Origin: Ifrita kowaldi
Lineage: Eukaryota; Chordata; Aves; Passeriformes; Cinclosomatidae
NCBI GenBank assembly: GCA_013398055.1
Contig: VZRS01008357.1
Span: 1-64,000, forward strand
DNA length: 64,000 nt
Reading direction: 5' to 3'
Shown here piece after piece: positions 39,890 through 51,927 of the stretch. The position numbers and the translations under genes were made by a program. The first letter of the stretch is position 1. Each line of letters opens with the position of its first letter. The notes beneath the pieces were generated by a model. That model saw nothing but the letters and a program-made list of their open reading frames with translations. It searched no databases and was not told the origin of the DNA.

Positions 39890-40732
39890 ACATATCTTCA
39901 TCAATGATATGCAGACATCTAGATGAACTGAAACCTCTGGAAGTTTGTGCCAAGGTGAGTGGTGCAGCTGACACTCCTGAGGGACAGGATGTCATCCAAA
40001 AGAATGTGGACAAGCTTCGAGAGTGAGCCCATGAAATCTTCCTGAGGTACAGCAAGGCCACAAGCAAGGTTCTGCACCAGGGTTGGAGCAATCAGTGAAG
40101 GCTGAGGGATGAGTGGGTTGAGAAGAGCCCAGACAAGAAGGACTTGGGAGTCCTTGTGGATGAAAAACTGGATGTTTCTTGGCAATGTACACTCACAGCT
40201 CAGAAAGTCAACCAGGCTGCATCAAAAGCATTATTGCCAGCAGATGGAGGGAGATGATGTTATCGCTTTACTTCACCCTGGTGAGACACCCCCCGGAGTG
40301 TTACACCCAGAACTGAGGCCCCCAGCACAGGAAAGGCATGGACCTGTTGGAGTGAGTCCAAAGGAGGGCCAGGAAGATGGTCGGAGGGCTGGAGCATCCC
40401 TTCTACGAGGAAAGACTGGAGAAGACAAGACTCCAGGAAGACCTTATTGGCATAATTCAGTACTTGCAGGGGGGTCTTAAGAAAGGTGGGAGCAGACTTT
40501 TTAGTAGGACCTGTTGCAACAGGACAGGGATAGATTGAGTCTAGATAGGTGAAACACTGGAACAGGTTGCCCAGAGACACTGTGGATGCCCCATTCCTGG
40601 AAATGCTCAAGGTCAGGTTGAATGGGCCTTTGAGCCACCTGGCCTAGTTGAAGACATCTCTGCTCATTGCATGAAGGTTGGACTAGATGAGTTTCAAAAG
40701 TCCCTTCTAACCCAAACTATTCTGTGATTCAA
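39890..40732 (+). mobile_element. CR1 LINE, 5'-truncated copy
   Basis: A plus-strand CR1 fragment beginning at the FINDM-type block just before the catalytic box ('cttcatcaatgat'). Following blocks: DTPEGQDVIQKNVDKL, 'gaaggacttgggagtccttgtggatgaaaaactgg' equivalent of the DLGVLVDEKL signature near 40139-40175, a 'ggagggctggagcatccc' block near 40385, and the 3' end 'aaggttggactagatgag' leading to 'ttctgtgattcaattt' at 40715-40732. The catalytic Asp pair is not recognisable. The frame is broken by several indels. Confidence 0.93.
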
Positions 40733-42849
40733 TTTCAAGGGGAGAGTAATGAAGAGGACAATGATTATGATGATGATGGTCATGATCACTGCTTCTCTCA
40801 TTATTAATGATTGCAAAATTCATTAATAAATATTCAAAATTACTAATAAAATAATGTTGCTATGAAAATGGCAGTCAAAAAATACAGTGGTTCCATGGCT
40901 ACTTCTGCCCTACACAGTCTTCTTCTGTCCTGCTTCATTTGCAAATAAACCCGTATTTTCTATCGTCCTCTATCACAACAATGAATAAAGGAGGGCCAAT
41001 TCTTTTGTTGTAATAAAAAATTTTTCAGAATAATATTTGCTCTCAGAACTTTGCAAACATACTTTCCAGTGTAATTGTGGCACCCATGAAAACAATTTTT
41101 TCCTTTTTCTTACAGAAATTATTTGTAGACTTTTCAGAGAATGCAACTCTCCTAGTAATTCTGTTAGTAATACATGGGAAGAGATATTACACTTATTTCT
41201 CCCTGTATTTTCATTGCTAACAAGAATAAAGGTGCAACAAAATCCACTCTCTGAAATCACAAAAAAAAAAAATTTAATAGCTTCAGGAAAGTAATTTTTT
41301 GAGCAGAAATGCCAGACTTCCATGAAATTTCAAAGCAGACCAAGCCATCCTTTCCAATGTTGGATAACATTTTAAGCAACATTTTAGAATTGTGATCTTC
41401 AGATTTTCCTCAAGATTCAGGTTTCTGGGCTTCTTCTGCAAGAGGTAAAATCTGCATGTTGAAAACAACATCCTCCACACATAGGTCCAACACCTGTTGA
41501 ACTTGAAAAGATCATATGAACCCTCATAAAATTCTAGTTTCAATGAAGAATATATCTGGAAATTATGAAAAGAAAAATTATCACCTTTGAAACTATAACC
41601 TCTTTTAAACATTACTTTTAAAAGTACATTTGACCCTGCCATCAAGAGTTTAATTAGGATATTTCACAGGTAATGACTTTTTATTTTCCAGTTCAACCAT
41701 CCATAAAATGGAATCCTCTGTGTGATTACTGAAGCAGTTGTAATTGGACTTTTCTTTACAACTAAGCAGAAGACACAGAGAGTAAGAAATACATTTTCAA
41801 ATTTTTGTATCCTCCAGCTTTAGATGGAAAACATTGTCATGAGGTAAGCATGGAATTGCCCCTCTTTTCCAGAAAGTGACTGTTCAGACCACGAAATTTG
41901 TGACTAGAGAACAGAGAAACATTGCTTGTACTAAGAACCCTTTTTTGTGTTGCTGGATGGCTCACAACCCTCTGTAATGGGCATGTCTACCATGTTGGAC
42001 GAAGTAGGGTAGATAGTGCTGTGAGGCAGTGTGCCTTGCCTTCAATAAGAGAGAAAGATGAGGAGCCCCAACAGAAAAAGCAACTCCCTGAACACAAGTT
42101 TATTCCAAAACCTGAGAGATACCCTCATATATGATGGCCTTTCTGACAGGTGAGAATGAGTGGTTTAAGCTGTTACTATTTCTTGGTTAACTGATACGTA
42201 GTCCAGGTCTGATGGGGAATATGGTTTGAAACAGTATTACCTCTCAGAATGTCTGTGGCCTTCAGGAAGCTCTTACTGATTCCCTTCATTTAAGAGTCAT
42301 ACCACTGTTTAGTAAAGGTTCCCTTATTGACAAATATAGCCTTTATCAACAGGCACTGAAAAAGCAGCAAAGAGGAAGAACAAGCCATGCGCCAAAGTTT
42401 GCCAGTGCATCCATTCAGCAGCAGTGGATGCCTGTAAAAGCCAGAAACATCCAAATCCATGAGTCCACACCCAGAACGTAATGTACAGTGAGCTGTCTGA
42501 CCCTTATATCTGCCTCTGACACTGATCCTGACCTGGACTTACCCCATCCCACCTCCTTTTCAGTGAGATCCCTGCTCCATCTGCCCTGTTACCATGCTCG
42601 ACTTCCTGCTCATCTTCCTGTATGGAGCAGTGGGCCCTCGCTGCCCTCTGTCAGAAACAAGGTCAGTGAAACTGAGCAGATAATAAGCCATAAAATAACA
42701 AAAACTAAAAAAGGACACACATAGACAGTGGCCAATGGGGAGGCAATCTGATATCTTGTTTTGCACTCACAAATATCCTCAAAAGACAGATATGGGAATC
42801 TTCATCACTTAGTGCATGAAAGGAAGTTGATAGAGGTGTTTTTTCTGGT
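40733..42849. other. Non-coding stretch
   Basis: No gene seen. A short GAT-type run lies near 40764-40782 and a 12-base A run near 41260. Opposite-strand frames of 85-120 codons at 40973-41645 have no recognisable family and AT-driven composition. Confidence 0.5.
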
Positions 42850-43412
42850 CTTAATAAGGCTTCTTATGTTGTCCCTCACAACATCCTTCTGGACAAGCTG
42901 TCCAACTGTGGGATGAGTAGAGTCATGGTGCACTGGGTGTAGAACTGTCTGAAGGACAGAGCTCAAAGGATTGCAGTGAATGGGGTTACAGGTGTCTGGA
43001 GACTGGACACCAGAGGTGCTCCTCAGGGCTCAATTCTAGGGCCAGTGCTGTTCAATATACTTGTCAATGACCTGGATGCAGGAGTTCACTGCACCATTAG
43101 AGATCTTGCTGATGATTCCAAACTGGGAGGTGCCATTGACTCTCTCATGGGACAAGAGGCCATCCAAAAGGATCTAGATAAATCGGTGCATTGAGGAATC
43201 ATCAAGGCATGAAATTTAACAAGAACAGACACTGGATACTGTCCCTGACATTGGGTAGCACCTGGCACAAATACAAATTGGGAGAGGAGGAGCTGTAGAG
43301 CAGCCCTGCAGAAAAGGACTTGGGGTGCTGGTTGGCAGCAGGCTCAGCGTGAGTCACCAGGGTGCCAGGGCAAACCCCACCCAGAGGTGCATCAAACACA
43401 GCACAGCAGACC
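42850..43412 (+). mobile_element. CR1 LINE, internal RT fragment
   Basis: A 560-bp piece of the CR1 reverse transcriptase, truncated at both ends. Blocks in order: VPHNILLDKLSNCGM (42870-42917), GAPQGSILGPVLFNILVNDLD (43015-43077), and the catalytic box DLADDSKLGG (43102-43131). The Ala-Asp-Asp core, whose Asp pair binds the catalytic metal ions, is intact here, unlike every other copy in the window that reaches this site. The frame breaks soon after at 43192, and similarity ends near 43412 without a CR1 tail, so the 3' end was lost by deletion after insertion. Confidence 0.92.
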
Positions 43413-44840
43413 AATCACTTTTCTTTCTCTTTATTGCTGATACACTACTCCATAGTACCCAGGTAATTTTCATTATGGTTTTGTATTTTGTTTCTTCTTA
43501 AGCTTACGCTGTACTTATACCCTCACATTCACTTACCTGACCCACTTTTCACTTCTCATATGTTTTCCTTCTGGTCCTGAAGTCAATGAAATTTTATCTT
43601 TAAAACATCCTTTATCTTCCTTCTGCAATGGGGTGCTTTTCACTTGTTCATTTTCGGATGAAAGTAGCAATGACCACTATGATTCAGCATTGTGTCTGTG
43701 TGTGTGTCGTACTCTAAGCATAGCCACCAGACAGTAATGCTCTGAAAATATAAGAACCCTCCATCCTTTAACTGGACCCCTGTAGGGTTCGTGTTGGAGC
43801 AAGGCACCAATGTGCCTGGGCAGATATGCCGGAAAAAGTGCATCACAGACTAACAGATGCTTAGGGAGGTTCTGTACCACAGAAGATGCCGTATTCTGCT
43901 TGGTCCATGCCAGTAGTGAATGGGTACTAATCAGAAGTCTTGTGCATTCTTTTATCCTCTATAGGGGACCCAAGACTTCCTTTCCATCTGACGCATGCTC
44001 TCAGGCAACTGCAAATGCTCATTACCTTTTCCTGTTTTGAAGTGCAAAGCTTTTACACTGATAGACAGACAGGGTCAAAGAGCTGAAAGAATTTGATACT
44101 TCATAATTATTCTTTATTTGGAAAAGTTATTTTCCTCCCACACAAAAGATGGAAAAATTTGACCCACATCATACACAATAACTACCGTCATTGTATTTCT
44201 TAAAAAGAAAGGTTAAAGTTCTGAGGAAAACTGTCTTATTGGTACTATATTTCTCCACTAGAAAGGAAAGGGAGTAGAGTCTTAGACTCTGTGGGATGAA
44301 CCTTCTTTAAATTAGTCCTGCATGGCAAGAAAAGCCATTAACCCTACAGTCCAAAAATGACTGCATCATTCATCATAGATCAAGGCTTGTAGTTTTCAAG
44401 GTTTTCATACTAAAAATACAACAATTTAATTAGGATTATAAACCGTGCAATGCTTTACTGCCATGTATTTAATATAAAAATGTCCAGATTTTGGTATGAT
44501 AAATATCCATTCATTGTCTAATATCCAAAGGCATCCATTGCTGCTCATCTGTCTCTGTACAAACTGAGATAGAATTTATAATATAAACCATTATTATTGG
44601 GATGATTAAGTACAAGGTGTTGAATCCTGATGTCTGTGCAGGGGTTTAAATGCAGAGCAACATCATTAGCTCATATGTCATTGCCCTACAATTTAATGGG
44701 AAGGCATCGTCATATTTTCGGTTATAGACATGCTAGTAACGGAGACAAAGAATGTTGCATATGCCTGTAACCTAATGATTTACGGACACCCTTACCCTAG
44801 GTCCTTCTTCTCACCAAATGGCAGATATGTTAAATATTGT
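43413..44840. other. Non-coding stretch
   Basis: No gene recognised. Short opposite-strand frames of 67-76 codons at 43640-44040 overlap one another. A TGTGTG run of about 10 bases lies near 43690-43705. Confidence 0.5.
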
Positions 44841-45352
44841 ATCATCAAATCACAGAATGTTTTGGGCTGGAAAGGACTTTTGAAGCTCATATAGCCCCAC
44901 TTCCCTGCAATGAACAGAGCCAAGTTTCACTAGACCTGATTGTTCAAACACCCAGTCCAACATGACTTTGAACACTTCCATGGATGGGGTATCCAAAGCT
45001 GCTCTGGGCTACCTGTTTCAATGCCTCACCACCCCCACTGCAGCTGTTCGGGCGCAGCCATCAGTCAATTCCTTCTCCACCAATTCCTTATGGCCGCAAT
45101 CTAGAGGTAACAGTGTTGTGAGGGAGCATATCCAAGGCCTTACAAAAATTCAGGTAAGCGACATTCATGACTTATGCCTGATCTAACAATGCAGTTGATG
45201 CGCATTTGTTTCCTACAGCAGCATGAGAGCACAGGTTGCTGAAATTTTTCAGCCATAATTATGGATACTGCTGTACAGACCAAGCACTTCCAGGACATCA
45301 CTTCAGAGCACATCCTATCCCAAAGACTGGTTAATGAGGGCACTTCCAAAAC
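44841..45352 (-). mobile_element. CR1 LINE, degraded copy
   Basis: 44851-45030 is clear: the minus-strand CR1 3' end, with a tail equivalent of TTCTGTGATTTG, the 'gtccttTccagcccaaaac' block and the 'ctgtttcaatgcctcacc' block equivalent to 'gggcattggaacaggt'. 45031-45352 is weaker, but 'gcatatccaaggccttacaaaaattcaggtaa' resembles the antisense of the Y-L-D-F-x-K-A-F RT block. If so, this copy has an internal deletion between RT and 3' end. The second part is an inference. Confidence 0.7.
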
Positions 45353-48300
45353 TTTCCTGTTGTCCTTATGAAACCATTACCAGAATGAAACCAAAAGGAT
45401 TCTGTAAAAACTCATTTTAGAAAATCCGCAGAATTAGTAAATTAAATCCTGCTTTTTGGTAGGTAAGCCTGCAATAAAATTTTATTGAATTCTGTGAAAC
45501 TTACTGTTCAGCAGAGAGGAATCTGTGGACATAAGAACCATTCCAAACATTTATGCTGGTTCTCTAACAGGTTCAAGAGAGTTTGGTTGGTATTTTGGTA
45601 ACAATTAGAAGACTCGGTAACAATTTTCTGCTTTTTTTTCGTTAATGATTAGAATATTCTGATTGCTTTTACGGAAAATCACCTACATACAGAGTGAGTT
45701 GGGAAATCTCAGAATGACTGAAAATCTAAGCAAAATACAGTCTGGGTGAAGTAAGTTCATTTTCAGGAAGCAATCCATTCTCATCATTATGGTCATGTAG
45801 TTAAATCAAACAAAAAGCCAAGCAGAACTTCTGGATTGTAATTACTGGAATTTTACCAAATATTAATGAAAAAAACATTCCAAAAATAGCTTCCAAAAGA
45901 TGCATTTGAAGTTAAAATTATGCAGGCAGTGTTTTCATTCGTAAGTCTGTGTTCTTCCATCTCTAGAATTGGAGACAACTTGCATTCTTCTGCTGTATCT
46001 CTCATCTGCAAAAGTCAGGCTTCAGATCCACACCACACAACATTCTAACCTTTAATACGTGTGTTCTATAGGTCTGCTGTGTGCAGGGATAAAAGCATTA
46101 TTCATAGTGTCCCAAAGAACTTCACAAAAGCATAATATGTCATTCCTGTAAGCAAGAAGTGCAAAGAAATCTGTAACCTTTGGGCTTTTGAGAAAAGTGG
46201 AGTAGTATAGTATGGATGAGTAGTTGGATATAACCTGTTCTATACAAATATTACTAATACTGAGTCACACAATCTGTTTCACACACAGCTGAATTAAAGG
46301 AAAATTATTTTATGCTGAACACATTTTACTTATTTACTTATGACTAAAAAGAAATTACTCTACAGATGAGCAGAAAATATGGAAGGGTTTTGCGATGCTC
46401 CCTTGCAAAAGGTAAGAAGCAGGCAACTAATCAGTGTTTTCTTCAGAAATGAAGCTTTACCAACTGTATTGTTTCTTGTTGTGTTGAAGGTTAAGATGCT
46501 ACTGTGCCTCAGTTGTAATGCACGTTAATCACTCTTGATGCAGATCCCAGACCGCCCACCTATACTCAGCCAAAACTTGATGGAGAAAATAGTGTCACTA
46601 TTGAGACACTATTGAGAAGATGCTATTTCTTGTTGTAACTAGCAAATCTTCACAAACAGATGTCAGAAAACAACAGGAAGAGCTAACGTTGCTGAAAATA
46701 ATGTCCAGAAAAAGAAAAAATGGGCAAATTATTGCCGGCACAATAACTACTTTGAATAACAAAGGAAAGCTGCTTCTTGTGACTGCTGTGGCAAGGGGAA
46801 GAGCATTGTAATTGACTTGATAATTAGCAAAGACTTTGAACTGATGCCTTTACTGTCTTCCCTTGACAAAAGCAGGTGTCCTGGCATTGACCTTGTTTTT
46901 AAACAGGCTAGGCTCTACACCCAGGAATAATGCAAGCCAATATTTTTGCAGAAGCATTGAGGGGGTACGAATATAAAAATAAATGAATTATTATAGAGCA
47001 TTTCATATCCTAATTACAAGTAACAATTTACCACCAGCTCTTATTCCCTAGTAGAACTGAGTCCACCTGAAGTAAAAGAAGGACACTTATAGGCTTTGCT
47101 GGCATTCTGAAAGGGAAACAAAATTCCTTCCTCAGGTCTAGCTGGATTTCATGATTATCAAACCAAATTTCTGAAACAGGACACTGCCTACACAGTTCAC
47201 CACTTCATAAGTAGATGTAAATATGCACTATTCCTTCTGGATGTTATTTCTCAGTCATATGAAATGTAATTCCTATTTGTTTTCTGACAGTGAAAATTAG
47301 GTTCCCCAGGTCAGTTGTTCCAAGGTATTCAGCTGTCAGGTTGGCAGACCCAGCCTGAACATTTCTACCAGGATATTATCATCTATTCTGTATCTCCTGC
47401 TTTGCTAATGAATCTTTCGGCTCTTATTAAGACTCTTGCTTGCTTTGATATCTTAAGTTCCCCTTAGCAAGAGAAGTGCATTCAGGCTAGACAGAGAGGT
47501 TTTCACTTCAAAAATATATTTTAGACAGACATTTTCTGTGTAAAGGAAGAGAATCTGGAGTGTCTTCACACCTTTTAAACATAAAAACATACTGAAGTTT
47601 CAAGTACTCATTTACACAGAATATGCAATCTCCTTTTATCAGCATTTTCAATTGCACAATTTTATACCAAATGAACTAATTTGACACCTTTCTTCCCTGG
47701 TATGGAGAGACATTTGAAGAAATAGCTCATTAACATATTTTTTTTAAAGTCTGCCAAGCTGGAAAGAAGCAAGAAGTATTTTCATGAAGTACTTTTATTT
47801 TGACAGGATTCCAATATTTGCCAGTTTTCTATTTTGTTGCTTTATTAGAACTCTTGAATTCTTAAATGGCTTCAGAGCTTTTAAAATGACCGATAAGAAA
47901 TGCTTTTAAATCATTAATGATTCTGAACTAAACTCATATACAAAAGCATCATTTTACAGAGTTAGACTTAAATGTATGGTGGTAATTTCACACAGAATTG
48001 AAATCTTTACTCTCCTGCGGGAAAAAAAAAATTGATCTCAAAAGTCAACAACCTACTTATAAGAGGTTGGTGGGAGGTTAGCAATAGGAATTTTGTTTAA
48101 AAAAACAATGCAAGCAATACAGAAATTTATGCTGTACTATACTACTAGAACTAAAATGTTCTTTTTACACCTGAGGCTTAGATAACCTTTAGCAAATTCT
48201 CAGCCTTTGACAAGCTAGAAACTATGTTATCAGAATAAAAGTGCAATTTTGAGTCAAACTATCAACCTTGAATAGGAACTGAATGAAGCAGGCCCCATAA

Positions 48301-48489
48301 CCCAAACTGATATTTACCATGGGTCAGGAATTCCTGCGGCTTTCAGGTAGAAAAGGAAAGTGTATGGACTTTGGAACCAAGGTCAGGCTACACAGGATGA
48401 TTACAGAAGTGCTGTTTGACACTGTAGGGAGAAAATTCATATGGCCAAAACTTTATTACAATCATTCTCATTTTAGTCTGTGGTAATAT
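45353..48489. other. Non-coding AT-rich stretch
   Basis: No gene or repeat family recognised. One 11-bp tandem duplication (cactattgaga twice, 46596-46617) also generates a 7-bp inverted repeat at 46590-46611. Confidence 0.5.
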
Positions 48490-49645
48490 TAGATAAAAGG
48501 TTATCTGAGAGCTATCGTAAAACATTTGAAAGACAATGCAGTCATCAATCAAAGCCAAGATGAGTTCCTAAGGTTACTGTGAACTAAGGTGTTGTGCTTT
48601 TGATGGGAAGCCCTTCCTTCTCGGGCCAGGNTAAGGGAAGGCAATGGATGTGGGGTTTTTTTTATGTTTAGCAGAGCTTTTTATACAGTCTTTGACATTA
48701 TCCATCTGGACAAAATGTCCAGCATACAGGTGGACAAGTACACAATATGATGGGTGAAAAATGGGATGAAGGATTGTGTTCAAAGGGTTGTAGTAAAGGG
48801 GTAACATTTGGCTGTGGCCAGTCACTGGTGGTGTTTTCAGGGCTCAGCGTAGACCTTTCATGTTTTTTATGTCAGATACCTGGACACAGAAGTGGAATGC
48901 ACTCTAAGTGCACTCTTAATTTCACAGGCAATACCGAACTAGAAGGAGAAATTGGTTGCCTTGAGGGTAGAGACACCTTACAAAAAGAGATATTAAAAGG
49001 TTAGAGTGCTGTAGGATCACCACCCACATAAGATTTAACAAGAACTTGGCACACTTTGTACCTGGGAGAGTGTAATTCAAAATGCATGTATAGACTGGGG
49101 AACCAGATTCTGGAGTGCAGCCCTGTAGAAAGGGATATGGGAATTTTGGCCAATGGTTATTCCAATGAGAGTCAACAACATGCTCTAGCAGCCAAAAGGG
49201 CCAACAATATCCTGGGGTACATCAATTGCAGTATAGCTAACTGGCCAAAAGAAGTGATTGTCCCAATGTACTCACCACTGGTGCAGCCTCACCTTGAGTA
49301 CTGCATGCACTTTTGGGCTTCCCAAAATAAAAAAATACTAGAATGTGTCCTAAGGAGGGCAACAAATATGGTGAGAGGACTAGAGAACAGCTGAGGGTGT
49401 TAGGTTTGTTCAGCTTAGTGAAGAGTAGACTGAGGCATTATCTCATTGTTGTCTGCATCTTTGTCATGAAGGAAAGCAGAGAGTGAGATGCTGAATTCTT
49501 CTGCCTTGTATGCGGTAAAAAGACCTGAGAGAATGGCTTTAAGCATCAAGGAAAGTTCAGATTGGATATTAGGAATATCACCTTCACTAAAAAGGCGGCA
49601 AGCACTGGAAATTGTCTAGGCTCCAAGCTTCTTGGTGTTCATGAA
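48490..49645 (+). mobile_element. CR1 LINE, old copy
   Basis: Plus-strand CR1 with strong decay. 'gacaatgcagtcatcaatcaaagcca' near 48532-48558 matches the RT palm start, 'tttagcagagctttttatacagtc' near 48666-48690 the FSRAF-T block, and the catalytic box reads NFTGNTELEG near 48929, so both catalytic Asp residues are gone. A KRANNILGYINCSIANW block and LVQPHLEYCMHFWASQ block follow near 49192-49322. The 3' part reaches 'gaaaattgtctaggctcca' near 49600-49645, with no clear tail. A single N at 48631 lies inside. Confidence 0.88.
48631..48631. other. Single N within CR1
   Basis: Flanking bases 'gggccagg' and 'taagggaaggc' read straight through as CR1 with about one base between them, so unlike the other single Ns this may be a true one-base ambiguity. 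Confidence 0.5.
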
Positions 49646-50890
49646 GTGGTCAGACATCACACTTTGATATAGGCGCCTGTGATCTGTCCACAGAGAAGGT
49701 GACCACAGGAGTTTTTATGCCGCTGCTCAGCAGTAGCCAATCATTTTATTTAGACAGTGTGTATTGCTGATGTCCTTTCACACCTAAACATTTCTTCTGC
49801 TGTAGAGTCCAGCCCTATACTTCATTTGGAGCTTAGCAACACTACGTGTTTCAAGTCTCCAAGTTATAATGCATCTGTGAAGGTTATTCGTCCTGCAGAA
49901 TCTGAAAAGTACAAAGCACAGTCAAGGGGTTTTAATGTTTTTCTTGTGTCTTCAAATTGATTGTGCAGATATAGAAACGTGTCGTGGACATTTGGATAGT
50001 TGGAAGCCAGTGAGAGGTTCTTGACCTTCCTAGTATGTATTAAGTTCTGCCATATAACAGCTGTTTGCTGATAAATACCTAGTAAATAATTTCTCCTGCA
50101 TCTTACATTCATCACCTGTAGTATAAGGCTCAATCTCCTACAGATCTCAGCAGTGCTGGGAAATTATTGCTACCTGCAAACTTCTCTGAGATTCTTGTAA
50201 GTAAGATGCAATGGAAGTGTGACATAGAAGTTAGAGGAGGGAAGTCCTCTGGATAAAAGTTTTACTTCACTTTATAACATTACAGTGATGATTAATTTAT
50301 TTGCCTTGAAGAAAAACATTTTAATAATTTCCATAGGAGAATGCACTGATGTATGTGAACACTCAAAAGGGAGGAATTCCCTTTCAACAACAAATGTCTG
50401 CTTATTACTTAGCAATCCTTTAATGTTGGTAGTGTTACTGCTTTGAAGAACAAGTGCCTACAGAAAGATGGCATAATTTGAAAAGAAGTGCCAAGGGACT
50501 CAGTGATTTCTGAAGACAAGTGAACTCAAACAAGAGAAGAGAGGAGCAAGGGAAGGATTTGATTTAGGACGCACGCATCGAATGTGGCAGTTCATCATTC
50601 TAATTATGTTAGTAGGACTAATGTGATTCAGCTTGCCAGGTGTATTTAAAACTAGCAAAACACATTGCTCGTTCTCAAAACATGTGCATCCTTTCCTTCT
50701 GAGCTGCAGGATGCTAGGGTCTCAAAAGCAGCTCTTGTACAAACAGCAGCAGACAACAGCAACAGGGAAGTGAGCAACATCTAGATAAGACATAATTGCA
50801 AAGCAGCTTCCAATCTATTATTCGTATGAAGCGACCAGAGAAACTGCTGTATTAGTGGTAGAAAGCTGGCCTGTTTTCTGCTTGGCCAGG
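49646..50890. other. Non-coding stretch
   Basis: No gene seen between the CR1 copy and the ERVL LTR. Opposite-strand frames of 67-89 codons at 49757-50133 overlap and lack any recognisable family. Confidence 0.5.
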
Positions 50891-51514
50891 TATCATAGTT
50901 TAACCCCAGCCAGCAACTAAGAATCACACAACCATTGATCTCTCCCCTCTGCCCCAGTGGGAAGGAAAACCAAAGGAAAAAAAGTAAACTTCGTGGGATG
51001 ATATAAGAACCATTTAATTATTTAAACAAAATAAAATTTAATAATACTCCTAACAATATTAATGACAAAAATAGCAATAATTACAATAATATTAATGATA
51101 ATAATAACAATAATAATTTTAATGAAAAGGAGAGAGTAAAACTCAAGAAAAACAAGTGATGCATGATACAATTATTCACCACCCTCAGACTGATGCTCAG
51201 CTCAGACAGCAACTGGCACCCTTCCATATAACTCTCCCTCATTTATGTACTGGACATGATGTTCTATGGTATGGAATATCCTTCCGGCCAGTTCAGGTTA
51301 GCTGTCCTGGCCATGGTCCCTTCCAGCTTCTTGGGCACCTGCTCACTGGCAGAGCATGGGACACTGAAAAGTCCTTGACTCAGAGTAATCATTGCTCAGC
51401 AACAGCCAGAAGCATCATTGTTTCATCAATATTATTCTCATACTGAATCCAAAACACAGCACCATACCAGATACTAAGATGAAAATGAAGTCCATCACAG
51501 CGAAAACCAGGATC
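50891..51514 (-). mobile_element. ERVL 3' LTR
   Basis: A ~624-bp LTR in reverse orientation. The plus strand begins 'catagtttaaccccagccagcaac', the complement of the LTR 3' end, carries the complement of the ATTAAA polyadenylation signal at 51013-51018, an AAT-rich segment at 51020-51125, the complement of a TATA-like motif near 51239-51248, the 'ctggcagagcatggg' block near 51346 and ends with 'gcgaaaaccaggat', the complement of the LTR 5' start. The plus-strand bases just beyond it (cacccctg) are the complement of a short purine-rich run that may be the remnant of the polypurine tract. Confidence 0.88.
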
Positions 51515-51927
51515 CACCCCTGATACCATACAATTTATTTCATACCAGGTCCCACACTTCCTGATAACACATCATCTTTTCTGTCTCTTCGTAATTATAA
51601 ACATAGGTATATAATATCCTTAGTCTATGGACCATCCCTGTAAAAGTCCAATTAGTTAATTTAGACCATGACCTTGGGCTCAATCTGTCCAAAGCTGTCG
51701 GTATCAGTACACAGAAGATGGTAGGACTGTATTTCCACACTGGGGCAGGTGACTTCAGTTGTACACACCCCTCTAAGTGAAGCCAAACTGTGGTCTTCAC
51801 TCTGCTGCCAAAGGGATCGAGGAAGATGCATCATCGATATCAGTTGTGGCACCATTGGGCTACCTTCAACTCCAGTTCAAATAGAAGTTCCAGCATGTCC
51901 AGTATGGCAGTAGTCAGCGATGGTGTG
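51515..51927 (-). pseudogene. ERVL 3' internal remnant
   Basis: About 410 bp between the LTR and the CR1 tail. On the minus strand it holds a 64-codon frame (51855-51661) and otherwise broken frames. By position it should be the end of pol or the 3' untranslated part of the provirus. I do not recognise a domain, so the assignment rests on its contact with the LTR on one side and on the CR1 insertion on the other. Confidence 0.5.

Noticed and set aside
51515..51525. Polypurine tract of the ERVL provirus
   Set aside because: Only about 8 purines (aggggtgga with a T) remain next to the LTR; too weak to list as its own feature.
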